The notes beneath the pieces were generated by a model. That model was given only the letters and a program-made list of their open reading frames with translations. It ran no database searches and was not told the DNA's origin. The position numbers and the translations under genes were made by a program. From assembly GCA_947623595.1 (NCBI GenBank), contig CANQHC010000014.1, positions 1 through 54,338 of the forward strand: DNA of 54,338 nucleotides. The letters are read 5' to 3'. This document shows positions 8,471 through 17,706 of the stretch, piece by piece. Position 1 is the first letter of the stretch, and the number at the start of each line of letters is the position of its first letter. This DNA comes from an uncultured Clostridia bacterium (GTDB taxonomy: Bacteria; Bacillota; Clostridia; TANB77; CAG-508).

Positions 8471-11400
8471 CTATGCTTTTATTAAATTTAATAAGTTTCT
8501 GGTTTGACGATACAATTCTAATCTTGATGGTTGTTTTGGTGCATTTATTATTTGTGTATAATTATTAACATTTGAAGTATTATTTGAAATATTATTTATA
8601 CTTGATAAGTTTTGTTGTTTCATTTGGTCCTTCATTTCATTTGCAACAGCCTTTATCCAATGTTTGTTTCTCTCAAGAGGAACAACAGCCTCTGCTCCTG
8701 AACCTTCCAATAATCCTACCTGTCCTTTTTCAAGTACAGCACCTTTTTCAAGTCTAGGTAAGCTAACATTACTAATTGTTCCAACACTCACTCCGAGGAA
8801 TTTTGTTAATTAATCCTATTGCACCATTGATTATTCCTACTGCTCTATTAATTACACTTTCAATCATCGATATTACACCATTAATTCCTGTTTTTACTGC
8901 ACCACTAATCGCATCTCCTATATGTGTTCCTAATGCTGAAAATTTATCCTTAATGGTATTCCAAAGTCCTCCAAAAAATCCTCCTATTTTACCAAATATC
9001 CTTGTAATATTATTCCATGCTTCTTGAAACCTATCTCTAAACCATCCACCTATATTACGAAATATTCCTGTAACACTATTCCAAGCTCCGTTGAAAGAAC
9101 TCTCCTATTCCTTTGAATATTGATACAATTGCATCCCATGCCTGTTGGAACATGTTTCTAAACCAGTCTGCAACTCCACTAAGTATTTGTTTCACATTAT
9201 CCCAAAGTCCTCCAAAGAAATCTCCTATTCCTTCAAATATTGATACAATTGCATTCCATGCTTGTTGAAACATATCTTCAAACCAGTCTGCAACTCCGCT
9301 AAGTATTTGTGTCACATTATCCCAAAGTCCTCCAAAGAAATCTCCTATTCCTTCAAATATTGATACAATTGCATTCCATGCTTGTTGAAACATATCTTCA
9401 AACCAGTCTGCAACTCCGCTAAGTATTTGTGTCACATTATCCCAAAGTCCTCCAAAGAAATCTCCTATTCCTTCAAATATTGATACAATATTATCCCATG
9501 CTCCTTGAAATGTTTCTCCAAACCATGTTCCAACACCAGAGAAAACATTTTGTATTCCTTCCCAAGCACCTCCAAAAAATTCTCCCAATTGTCCGTGGTA
9601 ATTCAGCCAGACCTTGGAATATTGATACAATAATTTGAGGTATTGCTTTCAATAGCTCCACACATATCTGGGGTATTGCAGCAATAAGTCCCATAAATAA
9701 TTGAACTGCTCCTTCAATTAGAGTTGGTAAATTTTGAAGTAGTGTATTTACTATTGTTATTACTATTTTAGGTATCTCTGGTATTAGAGCTTGTATTATC
9801 TTAGGTATTGCATCTATTATTCCCATAAGTAATTGAATTGCTCCATTAATAATCGCATTTAATCCTTTTATTAATCCATTTACTATTGCTTCTATTATTT
9901 GTGGTAAAGCATCTAAAAGTGCATCTATAATTTCAGGAATTGCATCAACTATTCCCATAAGTAATTGAATTGCTCCATCTATTAGAAGAGGTATACCCGT
10001 AATCAAACCATCAACAATACTATTTATAATTTGTGGCAAAGCATTTAAAAGTGATTTTATAATTGTAGGAATTGCGTCTATTATTGCCATAAAGAATTGA
10101 ATTGCCCCTTGTATTAAGTCAGGAATTCCGTCTACTAAAGCTTGTATTACTTTTGGAATCATATCTACAATTGCAGTAATTATTTGTGGCAAAGTCTCTC
10201 CAAGTCCTTCTAGAAGACTTTTAATCATATCAATACCTGCGGTTATAAATTTAGGTAGAAAATTAGCAATTGCACTTATTATTGATTGTAATAAATTTGG
10301 TAGTGCGTCTACTACCCCTTGAATTAATCCTGTTATTCCACTTAATAAATCAGGCAATGTCTTACCAGCCATTGCAAGTATCTGTGGCAATATTCCACTA
10401 ATAAGATCAATTACACCATTAAGAACTACTTTAATTCTAGGAATTAAGTTTTTTGCTACTGTACCTATACTATCAATAAAGTTAGACAGTAATGAATCAA
10501 AGTTTGTATTTTCATCGGCCATTCCAGTAAGTAAGTTTGTCCATGCAGATTTCATTGATGCTATACTTCCTTGAATAGTAGAACTTGCTTCTTTTGCTGT
10601 TGTTCCAGTTATCCCCATATTGTCTTGAACTAAATGTATTGCTTCAACAACATCCGCATAACTTTCTATTGTTAAATCTCCTGCTTGTCCTTGTGCTTTT
10701 GCTAATTCATTTGCATCTTTAATTAATCTTTGCATTTCCTCTTTTGTTCCACCATAACCTAATTTTAAGTTATCAAGCATTGTATAATTCTGTTTAGCAA
10801 AACCTTGATATGCGTTTTGTATAGATTCCATTGAGGTACCCATTTTATTAGCATTATCAGACATATCTGTAATAGCAAGATCAGCATATTGTGCTGCTTT
10901 TTCTGTATCTCCACCTAAGCTCTGCAACAAACTAGCACTAAAACTTGTTACTGTTTCCATATATTCATTTGCAGAAAGTCCAGCTGTTTTATATGCATTA
11001 TTTGCATATTCTTCAACTACTCCCGCACTATCTTTGAATAAAGTTTCAACACCACCTACTAATTGTTCATACTCTGCATAGCTTTCTATGGCTTTTTTTC
11101 CAGCATCAATTAATGCTCCTCCTAATTTTCCTAATAGACTTATACATCCTTCGATTGCACTACTTGCCAAATTTGCAAGAGTACCTTTTAGAACAGTAAA
11201 GCCTCCATTAGATGCTTCATTTGCTGAATTTCCAACATCATCTAAACTTTTATCTAGTTTATCAGCTGCAACATCAGCTTTCTCCATTTTTGATTTATTT
11301 TCTTCTAATTCACTTGATAAAGATGTTATCTCTTTTGCTAAATTCTTCGCTTCTGTTGAGTTTTTACCATATTGTAAAACAGCATTCTTATAGGCTTCTT

Positions 11401-11989
11401 TAGCTTTATCAACAGCACTCTGTTGGGCTTCTATTGTACTTGATAATTTACCTGTAGCACTATTTGCCTTATCTTCTGCTTTTTGTATGGCTTGTAGTTG
11501 GGCATTATAATTGTTATATTCTTTTTCTGTCTTTGCTACTGCTGCCTCTTGGTTATTTATAGTAACTGTTAAATCTGCAACTTGCTTTTTCATTGAAGAG
11601 TGTACTTGCTCTGCCGAACTTAATTGACTTGATAGATTCTTTACTTCATTAGAATTTTCTCCATAAGTCCTTTTTGCTTCTTCAAGTTTTTGTTTTAAAG
11701 TTTCAATTTCAGTAGCTGATTGTTTTTCATATTTTTGTGCTGTTTGTAATTGTGCTTGATATGATTGTAGTTTTGAAGTTTGAGCCTCTATTGTTGATTT
11801 TAGCTGTTTTAATTTTGCCGTTAGTCCATCACTTGATTTGCTCCAATCATTCATCCCAGCACTTGCTTTCTTAAATTCAGAATTAGCAAGTTTTATTTGA
11901 TTATTAGCTTCTGTTATTCCTTTTTTTAGCTCTGATATGTCTATTTTATATTTAGTTGTTATATCTTCTCCATTTGGCACTCTTCTCAC
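8471..11989 (-). CDS. Tape measure protein, read through three CGG +1 sites
   Basis: Composite product of about 1171 residues. Frame 0 from ATG 11989 gives the coiled-coil N-terminus and the conserved TMP domain (YEQLVGGVETLFKDSAG, DMSDNANKMGTSMESIQ, NYTMLDNLKLGYGGTKEEMQ), then membrane-like IIxAIPxII repeats. At 9595-9593 an in-frame CGG interrupts it: skipping C gives ELP-G-QLGEFF. A 40-residue repeat block follows, with another CGG at 9090-9088 (FFQ-G-AWNSV, matching FQGAW in a sister repeat) and a third at 8795-8793 (KIP-G-VSVGT). The C-terminus (LPRLEKGAVLEKGQVGLLEG, AEAVVPLERN) is the usual TMP end. Each segment between CGG sites is open and homologous, so decay is unlikely. It sets tail length during assembly. 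Confidence 0.8.
9115..9490 (-). repeat. 120-bp tandem repeats in the tape measure gene
   Basis: About three units of 120 bp (40 codons), each encoding a helix pattern like GGLWDNVTQILSGVADWFED, then FQQAWNAIVSIFEGIGDFF. The two central units are identical at the DNA level and a third differs at scattered positions, so they arose recently. Flanking partial units (GETFQGAWDNI; FRDRFQEAWNNI) are more diverged. Copy number would change tail length in steps of 40 residues. Confidence 0.85.
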
Positions 11990-12005
11990 CTCTTTTTAAC
12001 GCAAA

Positions 12006-12556
12006 TTAAAACCAGCTATCACTAGCTGGTACTCTGATTTTATGTTTCTTTTTAGTTCTATTTTTACTATCATAAATGTTTAATCTTCTAACAAGAGTAA
12101 ATACTTCACTTATTTTTTCTCTTCTTATAGAAAATGGTGTAACTGCAATAAAGCGATTACATATTTCCATTTCTAATTCAAAAAATATTTGATAAAGGGG
12201 AACATCAATGTCCCCCTGTTCTAGTTTTTTCCATTATTTCCTTTTGTTATCTGATTAATTGAATAAGTAATTATATTGGCTATAACATCTATGATTTCTT
12301 TTAATTTAGTATTTCTTAACTCATCATCTGTTAAGCCTTCGAATACATCTTTAAGAAATGGTTTTACTATATCTAATGAATGAGCAAGAATTTTTGCAAT
12401 TGCTTTTACTAATTCTGTCTTATCTCCTGCTTGAATATTATCTATATCAATAACATTCAATAAATCTTCTACTGTTCCAAACATTAAATCGTATGTTTCT
12501 ACAGTGTATGTTTTTACGATGTTTTTCTTTTCATAAATATTTAACTTTAATTCCAT
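12006..12556 (-). CDS. Tail assembly chaperone with -1 programmed frameshift (gpG/gpGT type)
   Basis: The short form (12221-12556) is 111 residues ending NQITKGNNGKN. Just before its TAG is the slippery heptamer A AAA AAC (12230-12224). A -1 shift gives a product of about 183 residues whose extension reads KKLEQGDIDVPLYQIFFELE and ends VPASDSWF. This matches the lambda gpG/gpGT arrangement conserved in siphoviruses, immediately upstream of the tape measure gene. The chaperones coat the tape measure protein during tail assembly. The -1 site is of a different kind from the CGG +1 sites elsewhere in this prophage. Confidence 0.85.
12011..12030 (-). terminator. Hairpin between tail chaperone and tape measure
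   Basis: Perfect 8-bp stem ACCAGCTA/TAGCTGGT with a 4-base loop. On the minus strand it is followed by TTTTAATTT. It overlaps the last codons of the chaperone extension and may attenuate transcription into the tape measure gene. Confidence 0.5.
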
Positions 12557-12573
12557 AATGGATCCTCCTATTT

Positions 12574-13611
12574 TTATTCAGTTTTTAATTCTACTTTACT
12601 TAAATTAAGTGTTTTGGTTTCTTTACCTTCGCTAGTAATTTCAATTGTATTGTCTTGATTATGTACTTGGAATACTATTAAACCATCTTTTTCATCTACT
12701 GAAACAGGTTTCTTCAATTTAGCTCCTGTTCCTTTTAATTCACACTTAATAGTTCCTTTTGGTTGTCCTTTTGCTTCCTCGAAATATAAAGGAATAAAGT
12801 TTCCACTATTATCAGTTTTGCTGAATTCTGTCCAATTATCAATATGTTTTAATGAACCTGTCACATTGCCTTCTTCATCAATGTTTAAGTTCTCGCATAG
12901 ATCTTGAGCTTTCTTTTCTCCTAAATTCAAAGATGTTTCTGCACTTGGTATACTTACTTTGATTGGTTCTACTTTACTCTTTTTTTTTAAAGTATCTGGT
13001 GTTGTAACTGTATCAAAGAATGTTGAAACATCTGCTAAATCTTTTTCTAAATCAACATTAATAGCCTTTGCACCTTTTTTATTTCCATATTTATCTTTGA
13101 CCTTTTCAAATTTATGTGTAGTATTTATTCCTGTATAAACAAGTTCTTGTCCATTTGCATCTGTTCCGTCGTTTTCTGTAGCATGGTTACTATCTGGAAT
13201 ATTAAATGTTCCTTTTAATCTCCATACATAGACATATTGACCATTAGTCTTTTTAGTTTTATAACCTATAGCAAAATACTTTGTTTCTCTTTCTCCTTCT
13301 ATTAAAGTTCCAGTTTCATCATCGTAATTTTGTCCTGTAATTCTGCCAAGTACATCTAAAGGTATTGCTGATGTAGAACAAGTAATTGTATCAGCTCCAA
13401 CTGATGTAACAACAACTGCTGGTATATTGTTGTAATAATGTGGTTCACTTGAGTTAGCTGTATTTTTACCTATTTCAGAAACTCCTGCTATTGCAAAAAC
13501 TTCCCCTACTTTATATCCTTCTCCTTCTTTATTATTATCTTGTAGTACTTCGGCTGCGACTAAATCTTCTATGCCTCTGTATTCATAAATTTCGTCTAAC
13601 TCTTTGTTCAT
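12574..13611 (-). CDS. Major tail protein with C-terminal decoration domain
   Basis: 345 residues. Residues 1-220 resemble phi13-type major tail (tube) proteins (YEYRGIEDLVAAEV, ITGQNYDDETGTLIEGE, KYFAIGYKTKK). Residues about 225-345 are a separate domain (SLNLGEKKAQDLCENLN, GTIKCELKGTGAKLKKPVSV, final KVELKTE) clearly homologous to the domain encoded downstream of the capsid gene at 15461-15860. The linker is lysine-rich (TLKKKSKVEP). The gene lies between the tail terminator-like gene and the tail chaperone, the normal order. The extra domain probably decorates the tail surface. Confidence 0.8.
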   Translation of the reverse strand: MNKELDEIYEYRGIEDLVAAEVLQDNNKEGEGYKVGEVFAIAGVSEIGKNTANSSEPHYYNNIPAVVVTSVGADTITCSTSAIPLDVLGRITGQNYDDETGTLIEGERETKYFAIGYKTKKTNGQYVYVWRLKGTFNIPDSNHATENDGTDANGQELVYTGINTTHKFEKVKDKYGNKKGAKAINVDLEKDLADVSTFFDTVTTPDTLKKKSKVEPIKVSIPSAETSLNLGEKKAQDLCENLNIDEEGNVTGSLKHIDNWTEFSKTDNSGNFIPLYFEEAKGQPKGTIKCELKGTGAKLKKPVSVDEKDGLIVFQVHNQDNTIEITSEGKETKTLNLSKVELKTE

Positions 13612-13622
13612 AATTTTACCTC

Positions 13623-13964
13623 CTATTTTTCAATTATTTTGGCGATTATTCCTCGCCCTGTATGAGTTATTTCATCACTAGCGACATCATATCCTTTGCC
13701 ACTAACAATAAACCCCTCTTTTTTTAGTTCTTGTTTTGCTTCTAGCAATTTCGTATTTACTAAATCAGGATCGCTTGAATAAAAAGCAACTATAAACTCC
13801 CAAATATATGAATGTTCATTATTATCATAAAACTCATTACCAACTGTATCTATGTTCTTAAAAGTAAAAAATGATTCAGGATATGGCTCATCTTCTCCAA
13901 GTGTCCCTTGTAAATAAATCGGATAGCCTAATTTATTTAATGTTTTTATTAATAAATCTTTCAT
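13623..13964 (-). CDS. Tail terminator/completion-like protein
   Basis: 113 residues, starting MKDLLIKTLNKLGYPIYLQG and containing PYPESFFTFKNID and YIWEFIVAFYSSDPDLV. Size, position just before the major tail protein, and the F/Y-rich beta pattern fit the small head-tail or tail completion proteins (gp11-like) of HK97-type siphophages. Spaced 2 bases from the upstream gp10-like gene, so co-translated. Family assignment is by context and sequence feel, not by catalytic residues. Confidence 0.6.
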   Translation of the reverse strand: MKDLLIKTLNKLGYPIYLQGTLGEDEPYPESFFTFKNIDTVGNEFYDNNEHSYIWEFIVAFYSSDPDLVNTKLLEAKQELKKEGFIVSGKGYDVASDEITHTGRGIIAKIIEK

Positions 13965-13966
13965 TC

Positions 13967-14434
13967 TTAACCATTAAGCCTCCTTATTTCTTCAAAAAAT
14001 ATTTCTTCTTGAGCTTTTAACACTTCTTTTCGTATTGTGCCATTTTTCTTCTGATTTAATGTTGTAGATAATATGTTATCTGCAGTAACTCCTTTTGTTG
14101 TTTTTGATGTCTTTCCATATTGATTACTTACTGCATGTCTAGGTGTACCATATATTAAAAATATAGATGCTAGACCACCTTGGCTAATACTAAATCCAAC
14201 ACCAATACTAGCTAAAGTTCCTGCCCATTCAACTTTACCTTCACGATACAAACTTTTTTCTGTATCCCCTGTTTCTTTATGTAGATTTATTCCTTCTTCT
14301 GATCTTTTGGTAATTATTGAATGTGATTTTTTCAATGCTTTTTCTGCAATACCTTTTGTATTGGCATTTAACTTATTAAGTCTCATAATTGCTTCATCAA
14401 ATCCTTTAAATTCCAAATATGCTTTACTTCCCAT
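13967..14434 (-). CDS. HK97 gp10-like head-tail/tail completion protein
   Basis: 155 residues. It starts with YLEFKGFDEAIMRLNKLNAN, has KEVLKAQEEIFFEEIRR at the end, and a central GTPRHAVSNQYG segment typical of HK97 gp10-family proteins, which join the head completion ring to the tail tube. The usual conserved ETG motif is present (HKETGDTEKSL). Position between the head-closure and tail-terminator genes supports this. Confidence 0.75.
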   Translation of the reverse strand: MGSKAYLEFKGFDEAIMRLNKLNANTKGIAEKALKKSHSIITKRSEEGINLHKETGDTEKSLYREGKVEWAGTLASIGVGFSISQGGLASIFLIYGTPRHAVSNQYGKTSKTTKGVTADNILSTTLNQKKNGTIRKEVLKAQEEIFFEEIRRLNG

Positions 14435-14437
14435 AAA

Positions 14438-14824
14438 TTAAACACCACCTTTTACTCTTCTTATTTTAAATTTTAAGAATTGGTGTCGTTGATTTATATC
14501 TTCTGGTTCATTAATAATGTCAAATATTGCATTATCACTTGCTCTTGCTATTCTGCAATCACTTGTTATATCTGGTCTATACCATGTCTCTATATTGGCT
14601 GTATCTTCAATAGAATATATGCCATTTATATTTTTTTCTGTTCCTCCATAGGTTTTGAAGCTTCCAAAAAATAAATTTATTGGCTTATTATTCTCATCTT
14701 TTTCTTTTAAAGCATCTTCTATTAGTGGATATTCTTTTTTATTTACTCCATTTATTTTCTTTATAGAAATTGGTGTTAATAATATAAGTGGAATTGGATT
14801 TTCAATTTGTAATCTATAACTCAT
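14438..14824 (-). CDS. Head closure (head-tail adaptor) protein
   Basis: 128 residues. Contains TPISIKKINGVNKKEYP, FFGSFKTYGGTEKN and ETWYRPDITSDCRI, in the pattern of phage head-tail joining proteins that close the portal channel after packaging. It overlaps the upstream connector gene by one base (stop and start share a base), so translation is coupled. Confidence 0.7.
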   Translation of the reverse strand: MSYRLQIENPIPLILLTPISIKKINGVNKKEYPLIEDALKEKDENNKPINLFFGSFKTYGGTEKNINGIYSIEDTANIETWYRPDITSDCRIARASDNAIFDIINEPEDINQRHQFLKFKIRRVKGGV

Positions 14825-15102
14825 TAGCTTTCCTCCTCCACTTGTTTTTCTTCCTTGTCTTTATAGCTTAATTGTGTTGCCCTTTGTAAGAAATACGGAG
14901 AGAACGATGTCCCTCCGCTTCCATAATTCCAAAGATCAGCTACGCCTCTTGCTATTACTCCTACACTTGTATCGGCTTCTACTATTTCTTTATCAACTCC
15001 ACCATCTATTAGAAATTGTTTTACTTCTTCAATATATCCTTTTATGGTTTCGTCTTGATATGTGCCAGTTATTCCTAGAATAGTTTTTACTTGTTCTAAC
15101 AT
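14824..15102 (-). CDS. Head-tail connector protein (gp6-like)
   Basis: 92 residues. MLEQVKTILGITGTYQDETI, GYIEEVKQFLIDGGV, GVIARGVADLWNYGSGG and FSPYFLQRATQL are the normal features of the gp6-like connector family that forms the ring below the portal. The position directly after the capsid-associated genes supports the call. Confidence 0.8.
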   Translation of the reverse strand: MLEQVKTILGITGTYQDETIKGYIEEVKQFLIDGGVDKEIVEADTSVGVIARGVADLWNYGSGGTSFSPYFLQRATQLSYKDKEEKQVEEES

Positions 15103-15119
15103 ATTTCTACTCCTTTGAA

Positions 15120-15449
15120 TTATGCTTTTTTAACTAATTTTCTTGAATCTTTTAATAATTCCTCTGCTCTGTCTGGTTCTACTTTTATGATATCATTTAC
15201 TGTGTAATCCTCATGTGTATATTTATCCGTGAAAGCAACTAAAACTAGTAATTTTACTTCTCTACTATTTGAATTTTTACTTCCTTTTGATTCTTTTTCA
15301 GGTTTTGGATCTTCTGCTTTTGGTTCTTCAGCTTTTGGTTCCTCTGCCTTTGGTTCTTCAGCTTTTGGTTCTTCAGCTTTTGGTTCCTCTACTTTTGGAT
15401 CCTCTACTTTTGGATCCTCAGGTTTTATTTCTTCATTTTTTTTAGCCAT
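15120..15449 (-). CDS. Head protein with EEPKA repeats
   Basis: 109 residues. Residues 7-50 are a low-complexity acidic tract of repeated (E/D)(E/D)PKA/V pentapeptides, coded by 15-bp DNA repeats at about 15300-15420. The C-terminal 45 residues (VLVAFTDKYTHEDYTVNDII, then EELLKDSRKLVKK) are a small conserved domain often found after the capsid gene in clostridial phages. Function unknown, perhaps a head accessory protein. The pentapeptide number is likely to vary between relatives. Confidence 0.65.
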   Translation of the reverse strand: MAKKNEEIKPEDPKVEDPKVEEPKAEEPKAEEPKAEEPKAEEPKAEDPKPEKESKGSKNSNSREVKLLVLVAFTDKYTHEDYTVNDIIKVEPDRAEELLKDSRKLVKKA

Positions 15450-15460
15450 GATTTTACCTC

Positions 15461-17235
15461 CTATTCAGTTTTTAATTCTAGCTCACTTAAATCTAGTGTT
15501 CTAGTTTCTTTTACTTCACAAACAACTTCAATTGTTTGTTCTTTATTAGCAATTTTTAAAACTATATTACCATCTGATTTATCAACTTCTATTGGTTTTT
15601 TAACTACTGCACCCTCTCCCTTAATTTCGCAGGTTATTGTGCTTCCTTCTTTTGCTTCAGGGAAGTAAAGTGCGAGATAATTACCTGTTTGTTCCTCTTT
15701 GTTACTTGAAAACTTTTCATAATCAGTAATATGATTTAATGTTCCTGATATTTTATTATTTTCATTTATTACTATGTCTTTTTGCAATTCCTCGACTTTC
15801 TTCCCTAGCAAATCTTGACTTTCTGATGGTGTTTGAATATTAATAGTTTCTACGCTTCTACCTTTTTTTTTAGTATGTATACATAGTTTGTATTTAATGG
15901 TTTACCATCTAGTATTACTAAACCTTTTGTAATCCATTTATTCTTATCATCATCAAAGTATCTCTTATATCCAAATGTTAAGTTTGAATTGATACCATAG
16001 GCTTTTTCAGGTACCCAGAAAATTCCAAAGATGTCTCCATTTCCACATAAAGCAAATGATTTGAATAAATCTTGTTCTGTTCTAAGTACAGGATATTCAT
16101 TGAATTTATATTGTTTATCGCTAACATCAAATCCAGCTTTGTTTATTGGTTGATTATTAGCATCTTTCATTGTACATAGTTCACTTACATATGTTTGTTT
16201 TGCCATAGCAAATTCAGGATTTGCACCTTCCATACCAATTGGTATATTAGCAAATAATTTTCTTTCCCAAGCTGTCCAGTCAGCAATTTCCTCTTCTGTA
16301 AATTCAATTATGTTTTCTTTTGGAACTCTTTGCAATCCTGCTGCAACATCTGTTAGAATACCAGTTGGTTGATTTTCTCCTGTTCCTCTTAATACTGCTT
16401 CATCTCTAGCTTTTAAATATGCTGTTAATAAAGCATTAATTAATTCTTTTTCAAATACTTCAACAGAAAGAATACTTTGTAGTAATGATTGAGCTATTCT
16501 TATTTCTCCAATATGATATGAGAAAGATACACTTCCTGTAACACCTTTTACTTTTTGCTCCTCACCAACACCATGTTCTTTGTCGTTTCCTTCTTTTCCT
16601 CCCCATGTAAATGTAGCTTCAAATTCTCCTATTGGAATTTCAACTCCACCTTTAACATTTAACATACGAACTCTTGATGATAATTGACCGTATGATTTTT
16701 CAATTCCTTTTATAAGTTCTTGTAATACTGTATGTGGAATTAAAACTCCAAGCTCTTCACTTGTTACTTCTCCTGCTTCTCTTGTTTCAGATCTATATTG
16801 AGTTAAGATTTCATTTAATTTTTCAGTTCTTTCTCCTGTTTGTGCATAATGTTTGAATGCTTGTCTATATTCCATTGTAGAAAGTAAATCTTCATTATTT
16901 TGATTTTCTGATCTTTGGTTCATTCTTGCTTGACCTAGAACATTTAATACTGCATTTGGATTAAATCCATTTGCACTTCTTCCTTCATCTGCATTAGCAT
17001 CGTTATTGTTATCTTTATTTTCTCCATTATCGTCTTTATTGTCATCATCTTTATTGTCATTCTTGTCTAATTCAGCAAGTTGCTTTTCTGCTTCGTTTAT
17101 TTCATCACGAAGTGCTATTAATGTATCACCAAGACTTCTAACTTCTTCGATGTCTTGCGATGCTTTCATTTTTTCTTCTTTTTCTTTTAATTCTTTCTTT
17201 TTTCTTTCAATTAATTTTTTTAAAAAATCTTTCAT
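15461..17235 (-). CDS. Major capsid protein (HK97 fold) with predicted -1 frameshift extension
   Basis: The normal product (15850-17235) is 461 residues: an N-terminal coiled-coil delta/scaffold domain (residues 1-100, acidic Asn/Asp linker), then the HK97-type capsid domain (VTSEELGVLIPHTVLQELIK, GTGENQPTGIL, WVPEKAYGIN). It ends YILKKKVEA-stop. The codons before the stop include a run of nine A (15863-15871). A -1 slip there opens a frame that continues without a stop to 15461, adding about 130 residues (total about 591) homologous to the C-terminal domain of the major tail protein and also ending ELELKTE. No good start or ribosome site exists for the extension alone (only a TTG at 15811). 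Predicted minority extended capsid displaying a decoration domain. Confidence 0.75.
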
Positions 17236-17706
17236 TTTTGTTTTCCTCCTAATAAATATTCAATTTTTAGCTTTTCAAGTTCTAATTGGTTTGAAGGAGT
17301 ATCCACCCCTTTACTTCTAGCAGTCTCCACCGCTAGTCGTGCAGTCTCCACGTTCAATTGCACTATATAAATTTCTAGCTTCTGTATTATTCTCTGTATC
17401 AAGCTCTACTTGAATTTCCATTCCTTTGTCATCAACAGATAATTGCATAGTAGAATTTTTTGTATTTCTTCTTGATCTAGCAAGAGGCACTTTTGATTGA
17501 TCATGATTTACTAAAAATCTAACATCTTCTAGGTTTGTCTTCTTTAATGCTCCCTTTTCAATTATTTCTGCAAACATTCCTGCAATATCTGTTTTACTTT
17601 CATACACGATTGGTCTACCTACTATTATGTTGCCTCGTTTTTCATCTTTTTCGGCTCTTATTTCAAATTCATAATTTCTTCTAATCAGTTCATTCTTCAT
17701 TTCCAT
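17232..17706 (-). pseudogene. HK97-type prohead protease, internally deleted
   Basis: The open frame from 17706 gives ELIRRNYEFEIRAEKDEKRG and the catalytic His segment VRFLVNHDQSKVPLARS, typical of HK97 prohead proteases, up to residue 122 (YSAIERGD), then eight unrelated residues and TAG at 17317-17319. In another frame the DNA carries the expected C-terminal tail (VETARLAVETARSKGVDT, QLELEKLKIEYLL) ending at 17232, overlapping the capsid start. The middle part with the catalytic Ser is missing, about 50-60 residues by comparison with the family. The join lies at a direct repeat GTGGAGACTGC (17341-17351 and 17320-17330). No in-frame CGG explains it. Either a true deletion that disables head maturation, or a misassembly. 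Confidence 0.7.

Noticed and set aside
9115..9490. CRISPR-like array.
   Set aside because: The repeats are in-frame coding units of the tape measure protein with no unique spacers.
15461..15811. Separate gene starting at TTG 15811.
   Set aside because: No ribosome site, and the domain is open back to the capsid A9 run in the -1 frame and has a homologous C-terminal counterpart fused to the tail protein.
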